DNA of 49,527 nucleotides, taken from CAYJPA01 sp964371945 (lineage in GTDB: Bacteria; Chloroflexota; Chloroflexia; Thermomicrobiales; UBA6265). Both the position numbers and the translations under genes were made by a program. The DNA is taken from the NCBI GenBank assembly GCA_964371945.1, contig CAYJPA010000042.1, positions 1 through 49,527 of the forward strand, written 5' to 3'. Below the pieces are notes generated by a model. It was not told the origin of the DNA and ran no database searches. It saw nothing but the letters and a program-made list of their open reading frames with translations. Numbering within the stretch: position 1 is the stretch's first letter; each line of letters opens with the position of its first letter. Positions 8,316 to 16,152 of this stretch are shown here, piece by piece.

Positions 8316-9935
8316 ATGAGGAAGACGAGCAGCCCCAAGATTGTCGTCGGACCGAACGACAGCATGCCCGATGTGCTGACCCGGTTGCGAACGGCAAGCG
8401 GTGGACCGGCAGCGCTCGCAATTCCCGCGTCGTCTTCGCTCCTCCTCACCGCGAGCGAGTTCCGGGCGCTAAAAGCGGCCGCGGAACAGGCGCGCATTAC
8501 CCTTACGGTCGAGACCGACGATCGACTGCGCCGCCAGCTGGCGACGATGTTTCATTTGCCGGTTATCGACCTTCTGCCCGGTGCGTTGAGCGGTCTCGAG
8601 GATCCTCCGGCTACAAAGCCGGAGGCGGCACAAGCCTTGCCGCCAAAGCTCGAATCCGTCATTCCCGATTTGCCGAAGCTCGATCTTCCGCCCCCGCTTG
8701 AAGTTGCGCCCAAATGGGAATCGAGGACCGCCTACGATCCAGAAAAAGAGGCACAGTCCGATCCCGAGCTACCGGACAAACCAGGTCGAAACCCGCGCGT
8801 GCCGTGGAAAAGACTCTCGATCGCATTGGCTGCATTGCTTGCGATTGCCGTAGCCGGTGGAGGGGCCGCTTTTCTTCTCCAAACCGCGACCGTAACGCTG
8901 ACGGTCAGACGGCAACAGGTCACCGCTGGTCTGACCTATGCGGTGGTGAGCCCCGATGCCGAAACACCACCCGGAGCCGAATTTGCGATTGCCGCGGAAC
9001 CGGTGACGTTGAAGGTCCCGTATGAAAAGACCTTGGCCGTGACCGGCGCACTGCGCGAGCCCGATCAGATTGCGTCCGGCACAATCGCGCTCCGCAACCC
9101 GACCGATGTCCCGATCGAGATCGCCGCCGGCACAACGTTCGCCGACCGCGAGGGCGTCGAGTATGTCTTCACGGCGGCGGTAACGGTCCCCGCCAACGAT
9201 CCATCAAGCGGCGCTGGACGAGCTGAGGCCGCGATCCAGGCAAGAATCGGCGGAGAGAGCGCCAACCGTGAGACCGGACTTCTCAGCGGAAAACTCGACA
9301 ACGGGATCTTCTACAGCAATCGAAATGCGCCCATCGCGGGCGGAACCGACAAAAAGACGCCTCAGGTCTCCCAGGAAGATATCGACCAACTCATCGCGGC
9401 CGCGAACGCTGAGATTCCAGAGCTCGCGATCACCACGACGCTTGAAGGGGGGCGGGTTGTGCTTCCCGGTTCTCTGCAGGCGGGAGAGCTGCTGTACACG
9501 ATCGACCGAAACGCCGGCGACCAAGTCGACAACATTTCAATCCAGGCAGAGATGATCGTGACCGGCATGGCGTTTTTGCCTGCCGACGCCGTCGCCCAGG
9601 CCAACGACAAGCTTCTTGACGATCTGCAGGCGAATACTGGCGAGGGATTTGAGCTTGAGCCTGAATCAGTTTCGATTTCCGCTCCGGTGCTCGTCAACGA
9701 CCAGGGCGATGCGGGACTGTACCGGCTGAACGCCACCGCGAACGTTCGACCGGTGATAAACGAAGTTCAGCTTCGTGCCGCGGCTGAGGAGATCGCCGGT
9801 ATGAGCTTCACCGAGGCAGAGGAGTACCTCGAGTCGTTGCCGTTTGTTGAAGGCAGCACGATCAAATCGTCGCCTGGGTTTTTGCCGAAGCGAATACCGG
9901 ACAATGCCGGAAAGATAGAGATCGAAACTCAATGA
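8316..9935 (+). CDS. Membrane protein with baseplate-J/gp47-like ectodomain
   Basis: About 539 residues. Cytoplasmic N-terminal region (residues 1-90; KIVVGPNDSMPDVLTRL..., a small alpha/beta fold), then a Pro/Glu-rich linker with PKLDLPPPLEVAP, one transmembrane helix (ALAALLAIAVAGGGAAFLLQ, about residues 168-190) and an extracellular region. That region resembles the baseplate assembly J proteins: EPVTLKVPYEKTLAVTGAL, ASGTIALRNPTDVPIEIAAGTTF, then alpha-beta repeats up to LPKRIPDNAGKIEIE. Proteins of this kind recur in Chloroflexota and Actinobacteria, but their role is unknown and there are no other tail genes here. ATG at 8316 has AAGGA 5 nt upstream. A longer frame reaching back to 8187 lacks one. 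Its stop overlaps the ruvX start (ATGA), so the two are translationally coupled. Confidence 0.85.
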   Translation: MRKTSSPKIVVGPNDSMPDVLTRLRTASGGPAALAIPASSSLLLTASEFRALKAAAEQARITLTVETDDRLRRQLATMFHLPVIDLLPGALSGLEDPPATKPEAAQALPPKLESVIPDLPKLDLPPPLEVAPKWESRTAYDPEKEAQSDPELPDKPGRNPRVPWKRLSIALAALLAIAVAGGGAAFLLQTATVTLTVRRQQVTAGLTYAVVSPDAETPPGAEFAIAAEPVTLKVPYEKTLAVTGALREPDQIASGTIALRNPTDVPIEIAAGTTFADREGVEYVFTAAVTVPANDPSSGAGRAEAAIQARIGGESANRETGLLSGKLDNGIFYSNRNAPIAGGTDKKTPQVSQEDIDQLIAAANAEIPELAITTTLEGGRVVLPGSLQAGELLYTIDRNAGDQVDNISIQAEMIVTGMAFLPADAVAQANDKLLDDLQANTGEGFELEPESVSISAPVLVNDQGDAGLYRLNATANVRPVINEVQLRAAAEEIAGMSFTEAEEYLESLPFVEGSTIKSSPGFLPKRIPDNAGKIEIETQ

Positions 9936-10387
9936 GTGTTCGAAGACCGGTCGATCGGATCATGGGATTGGATGTCGGTGGTAAACGAACTGGAGTCGCA
10001 ATCGCGGACGAGCTCGGCATTTCGGCGAATCCAGTCGGTTTCGTGCTGCGTGGAGAAGGTGACCGTGAGGAGTTCATGGCGATCATCACTCGTTACGGCA
10101 TAACCCACGTAGTCGCGGGATTGCCTCAGGGCATGTCCGGCCGCGAAGGGCCGCAAGCCGTCGATGTTCGCGCATATGCTGAAGCATTGTCAGCCGATCT
10201 TGATCTTCCGCTCACCTACTGGGACGAGAGGTTCACATCCGCGATGGCCGAACGCGTTCTGATTGACCGAGGCACCCGGCGGGAGAAACGCAAGGAGCAG
10301 ATTGACGCGATCGCGGCAGCGATCATGCTTCAACATTATCTTGACGCTCAAGCGAACCGGCGACAACGGATGGGGTCGGGTTTCTAG
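9932..10387 (+). CDS. ruvX: Putative Holliday junction resolvase / pre-16S rRNA nuclease, YqgF family
   Basis: A 151-residue RNase H-fold nuclease. The family landmarks are present: IMGLDVGGKRTGVAIAD with the first acidic residue (D in GLDVG), VAGLPQGMSGREG, TYWDERFTSAMAE with the conserved Asp-Glu, and QIDAIAAAIMLQHYLD with the last catalytic Asp. YqgF homologues process the 5' end of pre-16S rRNA in E. coli and have also been proposed to resolve recombination junctions. The gene overlaps the stop of the preceding gene by four bases. A 7-bp stem (AGGTTTG / CAAACCT, 10389-10409) right after the stop may end the transcript, though it has no T-run. Confidence 0.95.
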   Translation: MSVRRPVDRIMGLDVGGKRTGVAIADELGISANPVGFVLRGEGDREEFMAIITRYGITHVVAGLPQGMSGREGPQAVDVRAYAEALSADLDLPLTYWDERFTSAMAERVLIDRGTRREKRKEQIDAIAAAIMLQHYLDAQANRRQRMGSGF

Positions 10388-10497
10388 AAGGTTTGTTCGA
10401 GCCAAACCTGGCAAGACGAAATCCGCGTTGCCGGTATGCTAGACTCGCGTACCGCTTACGCAAGCGGGAAACCGTGCGGATCGGGCAGGTTAGCTAA

Positions 10498-10791
10498 ATG
10501 AAAAAGCTCATCATCGCGGTCGTCCAAAACGAGGATGCCGACGGAGTCGTTGACGCGCTCCTTGAAGAAGATTTCCGAGCAACGCGTCTCGCCAGCACCG
10601 GCGGTTTCCTTCGGCGCGGAAACACGACGCTCATGATCGGAGCCGATGAGGATCAGGTCGATCACGTGCTCGACCTCATTCGCAAGCATGCGCGGTCCGG
10701 AATGACGCCCCAGGAAGAGACGAGCGGAGCGACGGCGACGGCCGCGGCCACTGTCTTCGTGCTCGACCTCGAGGAGTATCAGCGCCTGTAA
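10498..10791 (+). CDS. darA: Cyclic-di-AMP receptor of the DarA/PII-like family (DUF970)
   Basis: A 97-residue protein, about the usual family length. MKKLIIAVVQNEDADGVVDALLEEDFRATRLASTGGFLRRGNTTLMIG matches the PII-like fold of DarA/PstA: the first strand, the EDADGV helix, then the STGGFLRRGN loop that contacts c-di-AMP. The C-terminal TVFVLDLEEYQRL is the last strand. Members bind c-di-AMP and pass the signal on by protein-protein contacts that are mostly unknown. No diadenylate cyclase is in the window. It follows ruvX by 110 bp and is probably its own transcription unit. The start is fixed by the conserved MKKLI opening. Confidence 0.92.
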   Translation: MKKLIIAVVQNEDADGVVDALLEEDFRATRLASTGGFLRRGNTTLMIGADEDQVDHVLDLIRKHARSGMTPQEETSGATATAAATVFVLDLEEYQRL

Positions 10792-10874
10792 TCGGTCGCC
10801 TTTCCTCAACGCATTTCGAACCCAGATCGACAGTTGATTGACGTGCCGCGTTGGACCAAAGCTGGTGACCGACC

Positions 10875-11990
10875 ATGGGACCGATGCTCGCGCTTCATGT
10901 CTCAGGGCTGGCGATTCGGACTCGCGTGACGACGGTCGTTGTGTTCGCAACCGTCGTTGGCGGGGCTTCGGTTCACTCCAGTGAAACCGAAGTCCCCCCA
11001 TTTGCAATCGCGGCGATCTCTTGCCTTGCGGTCTTGGCTGTCATCTTGCTTCATGACGCTATTCGCGCCGTCGCCTACCGCCGGCTTGGCGTTTGTGTTC
11101 GCGGTATGGACCTGACACTTGTCGGCGGCTCGCCCCGTGTCGTCGATTCGACCAATTCACCCAGGCGCGAATCAATCGCGGGACTTGCCGGGCTCGTCCT
11201 TCTTGCTCCAGTAGCCATTGTGGCGCTACTAGCCGAGCGATCTGTGAGAACAAACGATGGAGCGCGCGACTTTTTGAATCCGGTATCGTTCGCGGTTGTC
11301 GCTCTTGCGGTCACCCAAGCGATGCCAGCCTTGCCACTCGACGGCGGTCGCATCCTGCGTGGACTCGTCTGGCATTTGACCGGCGATCCCGTGAAGGGGT
11401 CGCGCGGAGCGGCGATCTATGGGCACTTCATTTCCGCTGGATTGATCGCCGTCGGCTTGTTGTTTGTCACTGAGCCTGGAGCGAACGCTTTCTGGGGATT
11501 TGGAGCACTGCTCGCGGGTCTTCAGATCGTCATGACGTCGGCCGCGTCAGTTCGCGACGCGATTTGCCAGCAAGCAGGCAGCGCCCTGACACTCGACGCG
11601 GTCACCTTGCCCTGGCCAAGGCGCCTGGACGCAAATGCATCGGTCGCGGATGCAGTCGATGCGCTGATCGCCGAAGGCGGTAGCATGCCCTTGCTCCTCA
11701 CCGATGGACAGACGGTTCTGGGTACATTGAGGATGACGGACCTTCGGAAGGTGAAGCGTGCGCTCTGGGAGCAACATCGCGTCGCGGAGATCGCAACGCC
11801 TATCTCCGCTACACCCCATTTTGCCATGAGCGACACCGCCTGGAGTGCGCTCTCCACACTGGAAGAGAGCGGCTCGGACTTTGGGGTCGCGCTCGATGAT
11901 CGGGGGGGGTTCCGGCTCGTCAACCGCGATGTGCTGATCGCCCACCTCTTCGGCCGCGTGGTCGACCGCGATAGATCGATTGCTTCGTAG
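10875..11990 (+). CDS. Site-2-protease-like membrane protein with C-terminal CBS pair; HExxH absent
   Basis: 371 residues. An N-terminal membrane domain of about six hydrophobic segments shows the layout of M50 (site-2/SpoIVFB-like) peptidases, including ALPLDGGRILRGLVWHLTGDP near residues 152-172, which corresponds to the family's PLDGGR metal-binding loop. The expected HExxH in the second helix reads LLHDAIRAVAYRRLG (residues 58-72): H60 is present, but the Glu is Asp and the second His is Arg. The protein is therefore predicted to lack normal zinc protease activity. Residues 235-362 form a pair of CBS domains (VADAVDALIAEGGSMPLLLTDG..., DRGGFRLVNRDVLIAHLF), which in relatives sense adenine nucleotides. 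ATG at 10875 has GGTGA 6 nt before it. It is the last gene on this strand before convergent sir2. Confidence 0.85.
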   Translation: MGPMLALHVSGLAIRTRVTTVVVFATVVGGASVHSSETEVPPFAIAAISCLAVLAVILLHDAIRAVAYRRLGVCVRGMDLTLVGGSPRVVDSTNSPRRESIAGLAGLVLLAPVAIVALLAERSVRTNDGARDFLNPVSFAVVALAVTQAMPALPLDGGRILRGLVWHLTGDPVKGSRGAAIYGHFISAGLIAVGLLFVTEPGANAFWGFGALLAGLQIVMTSAASVRDAICQQAGSALTLDAVTLPWPRRLDANASVADAVDALIAEGGSMPLLLTDGQTVLGTLRMTDLRKVKRALWEQHRVAEIATPISATPHFAMSDTAWSALSTLEESGSDFGVALDDRGGFRLVNRDVLIAHLFGRVVDRDRSIAS

Positions 11991-12032
11991 GCGCTTCAGT
12001 GAACGTCCCTTACGCCGGGTAAACCTATCCGA

Positions 12033-12821
12033 TCACAATGCGGGAACCAGCTTGGACGCTAGCGCGGCCAAGGTCAGGCCCGCTTCTTCGAATAGCCGCA
12101 CGTCAGCGATGTCATCAAGAGGCGTTTCCGTGCGGTTGACGATCGCGACGGCAGCCCCATTCTGCTTCGCGAGAACCGGAAGCCGAGCGGCCGGGTTGAC
12201 GACGAGCGATGACCCCACTACCAACATCAGATCGCTCGACACCGCGGCTTTGACCGACTGTGACCAGGCGTCCTGGGGCAACGATTCCCCGAACAGAACC
12301 GTGGCTGAACGCAGCACGCTTCCGCACATCGAGCACAATGGATCGAGTTCCCCGGCTTCCAACGCGGTCTGAATGGTCTGGGCCTCGAAAACATGACTGT
12401 TGGCAACGCACCGGATCTTGTGAGCGGTGCCGTGCAGTTCGATCACCCGAGCAGGGTCGTTGCCCGCCTTCTGATGAAGCCCATCGATGTTCTGAGTGAT
12501 CACGGCTCGCAGCATTCCCGCGTGCTCCAAAGCCGCGAGTGCCTTGTGGCCAGCATTCGGTTCGCGCGCCGCAAGCGTCGGATAGTCGTGCAAGCGCCGC
12601 CGCCAATAGGTCCGCCGGGTTTCGCTGTTCTCGAGGTAATCGCCGATGGTTGGCGGTTTTCGCTGTTCCCACACGCCGCCGGGACCACGATAATCTGGTA
12701 TCCCCGACTCCGTGCTGATTCCAGCTCCGGTGAACGCAACGATCCTCTTCCGTCCAACGGCCAGACTGAACAGCGATTCCAGAGTGGTCGCCTGGGTCGC
12801 GCGAGACGTTGATCGCGGCAT
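12033..12821 (-). CDS. Sir2-family NAD-dependent protein deacylase
   Basis: 262 residues, typical bacterial sirtuin length. The NAD site reads VAFTGAGISTESGIPDYRGPGG (residues 28-50), the catalytic region is ITQNIDGLHQKAG followed by ELHG with the general-base His, and VVGSSLVVNPAARLP plus AIVNRTETPLDDIADV complete the Rossmann half. The zinc ribbon is unusual: the first pair reads CVANSH, where CxxC is expected, while the second pair CSMCG is normal. A histidine may replace a cysteine as ligand. It removes acyl groups from lysines using NAD+, with unknown targets. It is transcribed away from the dyad at 12887-12947, which may hold its promoter. Confidence 0.95.
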   Translation of the reverse strand: MPRSTSRATQATTLESLFSLAVGRKRIVAFTGAGISTESGIPDYRGPGGVWEQRKPPTIGDYLENSETRRTYWRRRLHDYPTLAAREPNAGHKALAALEHAGMLRAVITQNIDGLHQKAGNDPARVIELHGTAHKIRCVANSHVFEAQTIQTALEAGELDPLCSMCGSVLRSATVLFGESLPQDAWSQSVKAAVSSDLMLVVGSSLVVNPAARLPVLAKQNGAAVAIVNRTETPLDDIADVRLFEEAGLTLAALASKLVPAL

Positions 12822-12886
12822 TTCCAGTTGCGATCCTTTCGCTATTCGATCGTCAGTGCCATGAAGACAATGATCTCAATGACATG

Positions 12887-12947
12887 CTTGTGTACGTACC
12901 CAGAAAATGGTAGAGTGATGCACCCGCGGCGAATGAACGTACACAAG
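12887..12947. promoter_or_regulatory. 11-bp inverted repeat framing a sigma70-like promoter
   Basis: CTTGTGTACGT (12887-12897) and its exact reverse complement ACGTACACAAG (12937-12947) are 39 bp apart. Inside lies TTGTGT (12888-12893), a 17-bp gap and TAGAGT (12911-12916), a plausible -35/-10 pair for plus-strand transcription. One arm covers the -35 and the other the early transcribed region. That is the layout of an operator pair for a repressor, which could also affect divergent sir2. The arms themselves are seen directly. The regulatory role is inferred. Confidence 0.55.
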
Positions 12948-12952
12948 ACGCC

Positions 12953-13057
12953 ATGACTCAGAAGTCAATAATCTCGAACAGGGCGAATTCGTCCGAAAAG
13001 TTCACCCCGCGCCAAATGTTCGCCGGCAGAATCAGTTTGGGCGCTTGCGCCCGGTAG
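12953..13057 (+). CDS. Possible 34-residue small protein
   Basis: A short frame (MTQKSIISNRANSSEK..., ending GACAR) begins six bases after the inverted repeat at 12887-12947, so the putative promoter there would transcribe it. It is basic, has no membrane segment, lacks a clear Shine-Dalgarno and resembles nothing I know. It could equally be untranslated leader. Confidence 0.2.
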   Translation: MTQKSIISNRANSSEKFTPRQMFAGRISLGACAR

Positions 13058-13079
13058 GCGTCAAGATGGGAATTCGGCA

Positions 13080-13301
13080 ATGATCCTGACACAGCCAGCG
13101 CTCGACATCCTCAAGCAGCGGTTTAGCGTATCAAGTTCAAAGTCAACAAAGCCTCGACTCTTCGACCGTCCGCGAGTCACGGCCAAACCATTCACGAGCC
13201 AAGCATACGCCGAACAAGGGCTGGCGCCCGCCGGTGAACGCGCCGGTTCTGCCATCTCCTCATCGATGAACAATCCACAGCGCCGAAAGGCGTTGCTCTA
13301 G
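13080..13301 (+). CDS. Possible small protein, 73 residues
   Basis: MILTQPALDILKQRFSVSSS starts this frame, which is basic and Ser/Pro-rich with no recognised domain. Its TAG stop overlaps the GTG start of the next frame (TAGTG at 13299-13303), which would suit translational coupling. A weak GGGA lies 8 nt before the ATG. Evidence is context only. The frame may be chance. Confidence 0.3.
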   Translation: MILTQPALDILKQRFSVSSSKSTKPRLFDRPRVTAKPFTSQAYAEQGLAPAGERAGSAISSSMNNPQRRKALL

Positions 13302-13624
13302 TGAGCCGGCCCACGGGCGATTTGACCCCGAACGAACAGCGCGCCCGCGTTGCGGCGGTGCGTGGCCTGGTGCGTGCCCGTGAGCAACTATTCGACGCCG
13401 CTCGAAACGCGTTCACCGAAGCGGCGACGCTCGATCCCAGGCTCGATTTGGCAACGATTCCCGACTTCTGGAACCTCCCACGAGGGGGCCAGCAAGCGGC
13501 AATCGAGGCATATGAGCTGGCGGGTCGCGAACGCGATGCATTCATGCTGATCGCACGAGTGCGCAAGGTGTTCCGGCCGAAGCTCATCACCCTCACCCCT
13601 AGAGATCCGACACCGATTCCGTAG
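13301..13624 (+). CDS. Hypothetical helical protein, 107 residues
   Basis: A GTG-started frame encoding a mostly helical soluble protein: LTPNEQRARVAAVRGLVRAREQLFDAARNAFTEA, then AIEAYELAGRERDAFMLIARVRK. The amphipathic spacing resembles a short TPR-like helical hairpin, but I recognise no family. Codon use and the lack of stops match neighbouring genes better than the opposite-strand frame does. AAAGG lies about 10 nt before the GTG. It is followed by a large hairpin at 13693-13722. Confidence 0.5.
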   Translation: MSRPTGDLTPNEQRARVAAVRGLVRAREQLFDAARNAFTEAATLDPRLDLATIPDFWNLPRGGQQAAIEAYELAGRERDAFMLIARVRKVFRPKLITLTPRDPTPIP

Positions 13625-13692
13625 CCGGTGTTCCTCACTCCGTCGTGCCCAGGGCCGGCGGCCTCACAATCACCTCACCAAAACAATCATCG

Positions 13693-13722
13693 GACGGCGG
13701 TCACTCGGGGACGACCGCCGTC
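13693..13722. terminator. 10-bp GC-rich hairpin between genes
   Basis: GACGGCGGTC and GACCGCCGTC form a perfect stem with the loop ACTCGGGGAC. No T-tract follows on the plus strand, so it is a weak intrinsic terminator at best for the 107-residue ORF, or a structured element ahead of the isomerase gene. Confidence 0.45.
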
Positions 13723-13826
13723 GCGATCCTCTCTATGCCTGGATGTAGCCTTTCAGCTACGATTTCGAAGAAATTTTCCGAATGCCGTGCAAGCGGTCGT
13801 TCTCGCGTTACGGAGGGATGGAGCTT

Positions 13827-14729
13827 ATGGCTGCTGGTATCCGACTTTCAGCGGCGCCGATCGACTGGGGAATCATGGAGCTCGGCCGTATCAACCCGAC
13901 TCCGGACGAGATTCTCGATTGTGTGGCCGAGGCCGGTTATTCGGGCTGTGAGCTTGGCACTCATGGGTATTTCGGCTTCGATGCCGCAACGGTCACTTCT
14001 TATTTTGAACCACGCGGACTTGCAGTCTCCGCGAGTTGGTATGACGTTGAGCTTTCAAAACCGCTCTCCTCGAAGAGCGCTGCTGAAATCGAAGAGATCT
14101 GCTCGCTGTTGCAGGCAGGCGGAGCAACCATCCTCAACATCAGCGATAAGATCGTGGAAGAGCGCTTGGCGGTCGTCAGCAGGGTGCCGCAGTTTCCGGA
14201 AACATGGTGGGCCGAGGAAGACTGGGCACAGGTTCCGAAGACATTGAGCCAGATTCACGAGGTCGTTTCCGTTCGTGGCATCGCCGTCGCGGTACATCCC
14301 CACGTCGGCTCCCACATCGAAACAGGATACGAGACCCGGCGACTGGCTGAATCGATCGAAGGCAGTCCGATCAGATTCTGTCTCGACACCGGCCATCTCG
14401 TGCTCGGCGGCGCGGACCCGATTGCGCTCCTCAACCAGTTCGGCGATCGAGTCATTCACATTCACGCCAAAGATGTTGACGGCCCAACCTTGAGCCGTCT
14501 CAAAGCCGGCGAGATCGATTACGTCACGGCAACTGGACAGGGTCTTTACAGCGATCTGGGAACCGGAATCGTTGACTGGGATGGGCTGAAGTCGGGCCTC
14601 GATTCGTTCGGTTTCACGGGTTGGGTCGTCGCCGAACAGGACCGGTTGCCGATCGAAGGATCCCGGATTCCGTTCGACGCCAACAAACGCAATGCGGCGT
14701 TCTTGAAGCACCTGTTCGAGCTCGAGTAG
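13827..14729 (+). CDS. Sugar phosphate isomerase/epimerase family TIM-barrel (IolE-like)
   Basis: About 300 residues. The xylose-isomerase-like TIM barrel is shown by RLSAAPIDWGIME, EAGYSGCELGTHGYFGFDA (first metal-site region), GIAVAVHPHVGSHIETG with the paired histidines, IRFCLDTGHLVLGGADP (Asp/His metal ligands), VIHIHAKDVDG and GWVVAEQDRLP (final Glu). The opening, PIDWGI, resembles inosose dehydratase (IolE) and related myo-inositol enzymes, but the substrate is not certain and no other iol genes are adjacent. I chose ATG at 13827 because GGAGGG stands about 9 nt before it. An earlier ATG at 13818 overlaps this Shine-Dalgarno. Confidence 0.88.
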   Translation: MAAGIRLSAAPIDWGIMELGRINPTPDEILDCVAEAGYSGCELGTHGYFGFDAATVTSYFEPRGLAVSASWYDVELSKPLSSKSAAEIEEICSLLQAGGATILNISDKIVEERLAVVSRVPQFPETWWAEEDWAQVPKTLSQIHEVVSVRGIAVAVHPHVGSHIETGYETRRLAESIEGSPIRFCLDTGHLVLGGADPIALLNQFGDRVIHIHAKDVDGPTLSRLKAGEIDYVTATGQGLYSDLGTGIVDWDGLKSGLDSFGFTGWVVAEQDRLPIEGSRIPFDANKRNAAFLKHLFELE

Positions 14730-14805
14730 CGCCGATTCGGCTGTTGAGAATCGATCGAAGGCAACACCAAGCACCTCTCCGGCGACGTGTCTGTTGGGTC
14801 AAAAA

Positions 14806-14835
14806 CTGACCGGCCCGGGCCAAACAGCGTAAAAT
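14806..14835 (+). promoter_or_regulatory. Candidate sigma70-type promoter for the cupin-like gene
   Basis: CTGACC (14806-14811), an 18-bp spacer and TAAAAT (14830-14835) lie about 30 bp before the ATG at 14867, which itself has AGGAGG 7 nt upstream. The -10 matches the consensus at five of six positions, the -35 at four. Confidence 0.4.
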
Positions 14836-14866
14836 CGTCTTCAGTCCGGGTTCAGGAGGCGATTGC

Positions 14867-16114
14867 ATGACGTTGTTCCCTCGTTTATCTCGCGAATTCC
14901 GACGCTGGCAACGAACGCCGGCCTCGATCGCGATCGCGTTGATGGCCGCGCTCACGGTGGCCACGGTTGTCGCCGCGCAGTCAGACTTAACGACCCCATC
15001 GCCCGCCCAGGGCAGCACGCAGGTCATCTCCCAAGGCATGACGGAACGTCCGGCGCTCAAATCCACCTGGCGGATCGTAGAACGCAGGATTCCTGTGCGG
15101 GCGGACGCGAGACCTTCCGATCGACTGGAAGGCTCAGCAGGATTCCTCCTGGCGAACGGCGATCCGCTGTTCGTAACCGATCAGGACACAAAACTCCGCT
15201 ATCGACTGGCTTCCGGAGAAGCGCTGTTTGTGCCGATCGGCGCCAACCAAACCTGGGCGAGCCTTGCCGAAAAGCCGACGACGGCATATACCATTGAGCT
15301 CGCCGTGCGAGACAACGTCAACGAGGCCGGCGGTGGAGAAGTCATCTTCACGAGCGGCACCTTCGGCATGGCTGAAGGGGATTACGATCTCGATCTCCTG
15401 CGTAATGTTCTGCCCAACAATGAGCACAACAAGATCGACAAAACCGCGTTTCCGATCTTGATCTTTGTGACCGACGGGGAAGTCGAGGTCAAGTCCGACA
15501 AAAAAGGCGTCGAGACGACTCGCCTGAAGAAAGGAGAAGCCGGCGCGTTCGAGGGCAATCTCGACATCCGGACTCGAAGCAAGGGTGATGCGACCTTTGT
15601 GGCGGCCGTGGTCGGAGCGTCGATCGGAGGCGGTCGGACTTCCGCCAACCCGACGGCAGAGCCAACCGACGCGCCGGAGCCAACCGAAACACCAACGCTT
15701 GAACCGACGAAGAAGGCAACCAAGCAGCCAACGCCAACAACAGTGCCAGAAGCATTAACTGGCACGGCGCAGGTGCGAATCTACGTCAGAATCTGCCCTA
15801 CTGGGATGCGTCCTGAAACGCTCGACGTTTCAAGGTGCAGCAAGGCAAAGGGGAATTTCAATCTGTGGCTCGATCCCCCATACGGGGCGCCGCTTCGACT
15901 TCGGGACGCGAACCGGCTCGAGGACGACTATGTTCGCTGGGACAACCTAAAGGCCGGCACCTACATACTGCTGATTCGCGGTCTCCCGAACGGTTACGAC
16001 GCCTTCTCGCTTGACGGTTATCGATGTTGTCGCGACAGCGATGGGTACAAGCTCGTCGTAGCAAAAGGCGACCGGATCTTCGGCACGCTGTACCTTTTCA
16101 GACCCGAATCGTAG
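14867..16114 (+). CDS. Secreted cupin-like protein with Thr/Pro linker and C-terminal Cys-rich domain
   Basis: 415 residues. A twin-basic N terminus and a hydrophobic helix (PASIAIALMAALTVATVVAAQ) form a signal peptide or anchor. Residues 55-255 hold two cupin-like beta segments (GSAGFLLANGDPLFV..., FPILIFVTDGEVEVKSDKKG...TRLKKGEAGAFEGN). A low-complexity linker of repeated PTxxPEPTETPT follows, then a domain of about 105 residues with ICPTGM, SRC and YRCCRDSD cysteines that probably form disulfides outside the cell. The metal-binding histidines of enzymatic cupins are not evident, so it may bind rather than catalyse. The start is strongly supported by AGGAGG. The gene lies 38 bp before the thioesterase on the same strand. 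Function unknown. Confidence 0.85.
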   Translation: MTLFPRLSREFRRWQRTPASIAIALMAALTVATVVAAQSDLTTPSPAQGSTQVISQGMTERPALKSTWRIVERRIPVRADARPSDRLEGSAGFLLANGDPLFVTDQDTKLRYRLASGEALFVPIGANQTWASLAEKPTTAYTIELAVRDNVNEAGGGEVIFTSGTFGMAEGDYDLDLLRNVLPNNEHNKIDKTAFPILIFVTDGEVEVKSDKKGVETTRLKKGEAGAFEGNLDIRTRSKGDATFVAAVVGASIGGGRTSANPTAEPTDAPEPTETPTLEPTKKATKQPTPTTVPEALTGTAQVRIYVRICPTGMRPETLDVSRCSKAKGNFNLWLDPPYGAPLRLRDANRLEDDYVRWDNLKAGTYILLIRGLPNGYDAFSLDGYRCCRDSDGYKLVVAKGDRIFGTLYLFRPES

Positions 16115-16152
16115 CTGCCAATACCGCGAGTCGCCTCCAGGAGTCTCAGATC

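Noticed and set aside
13192..13638. 148-codon minus-strand frame opposite the 107-residue gene
   Set aside because: Its translation is Arg/Ser-rich without folds, typical of the shadow of a real gene in high-GC DNA.
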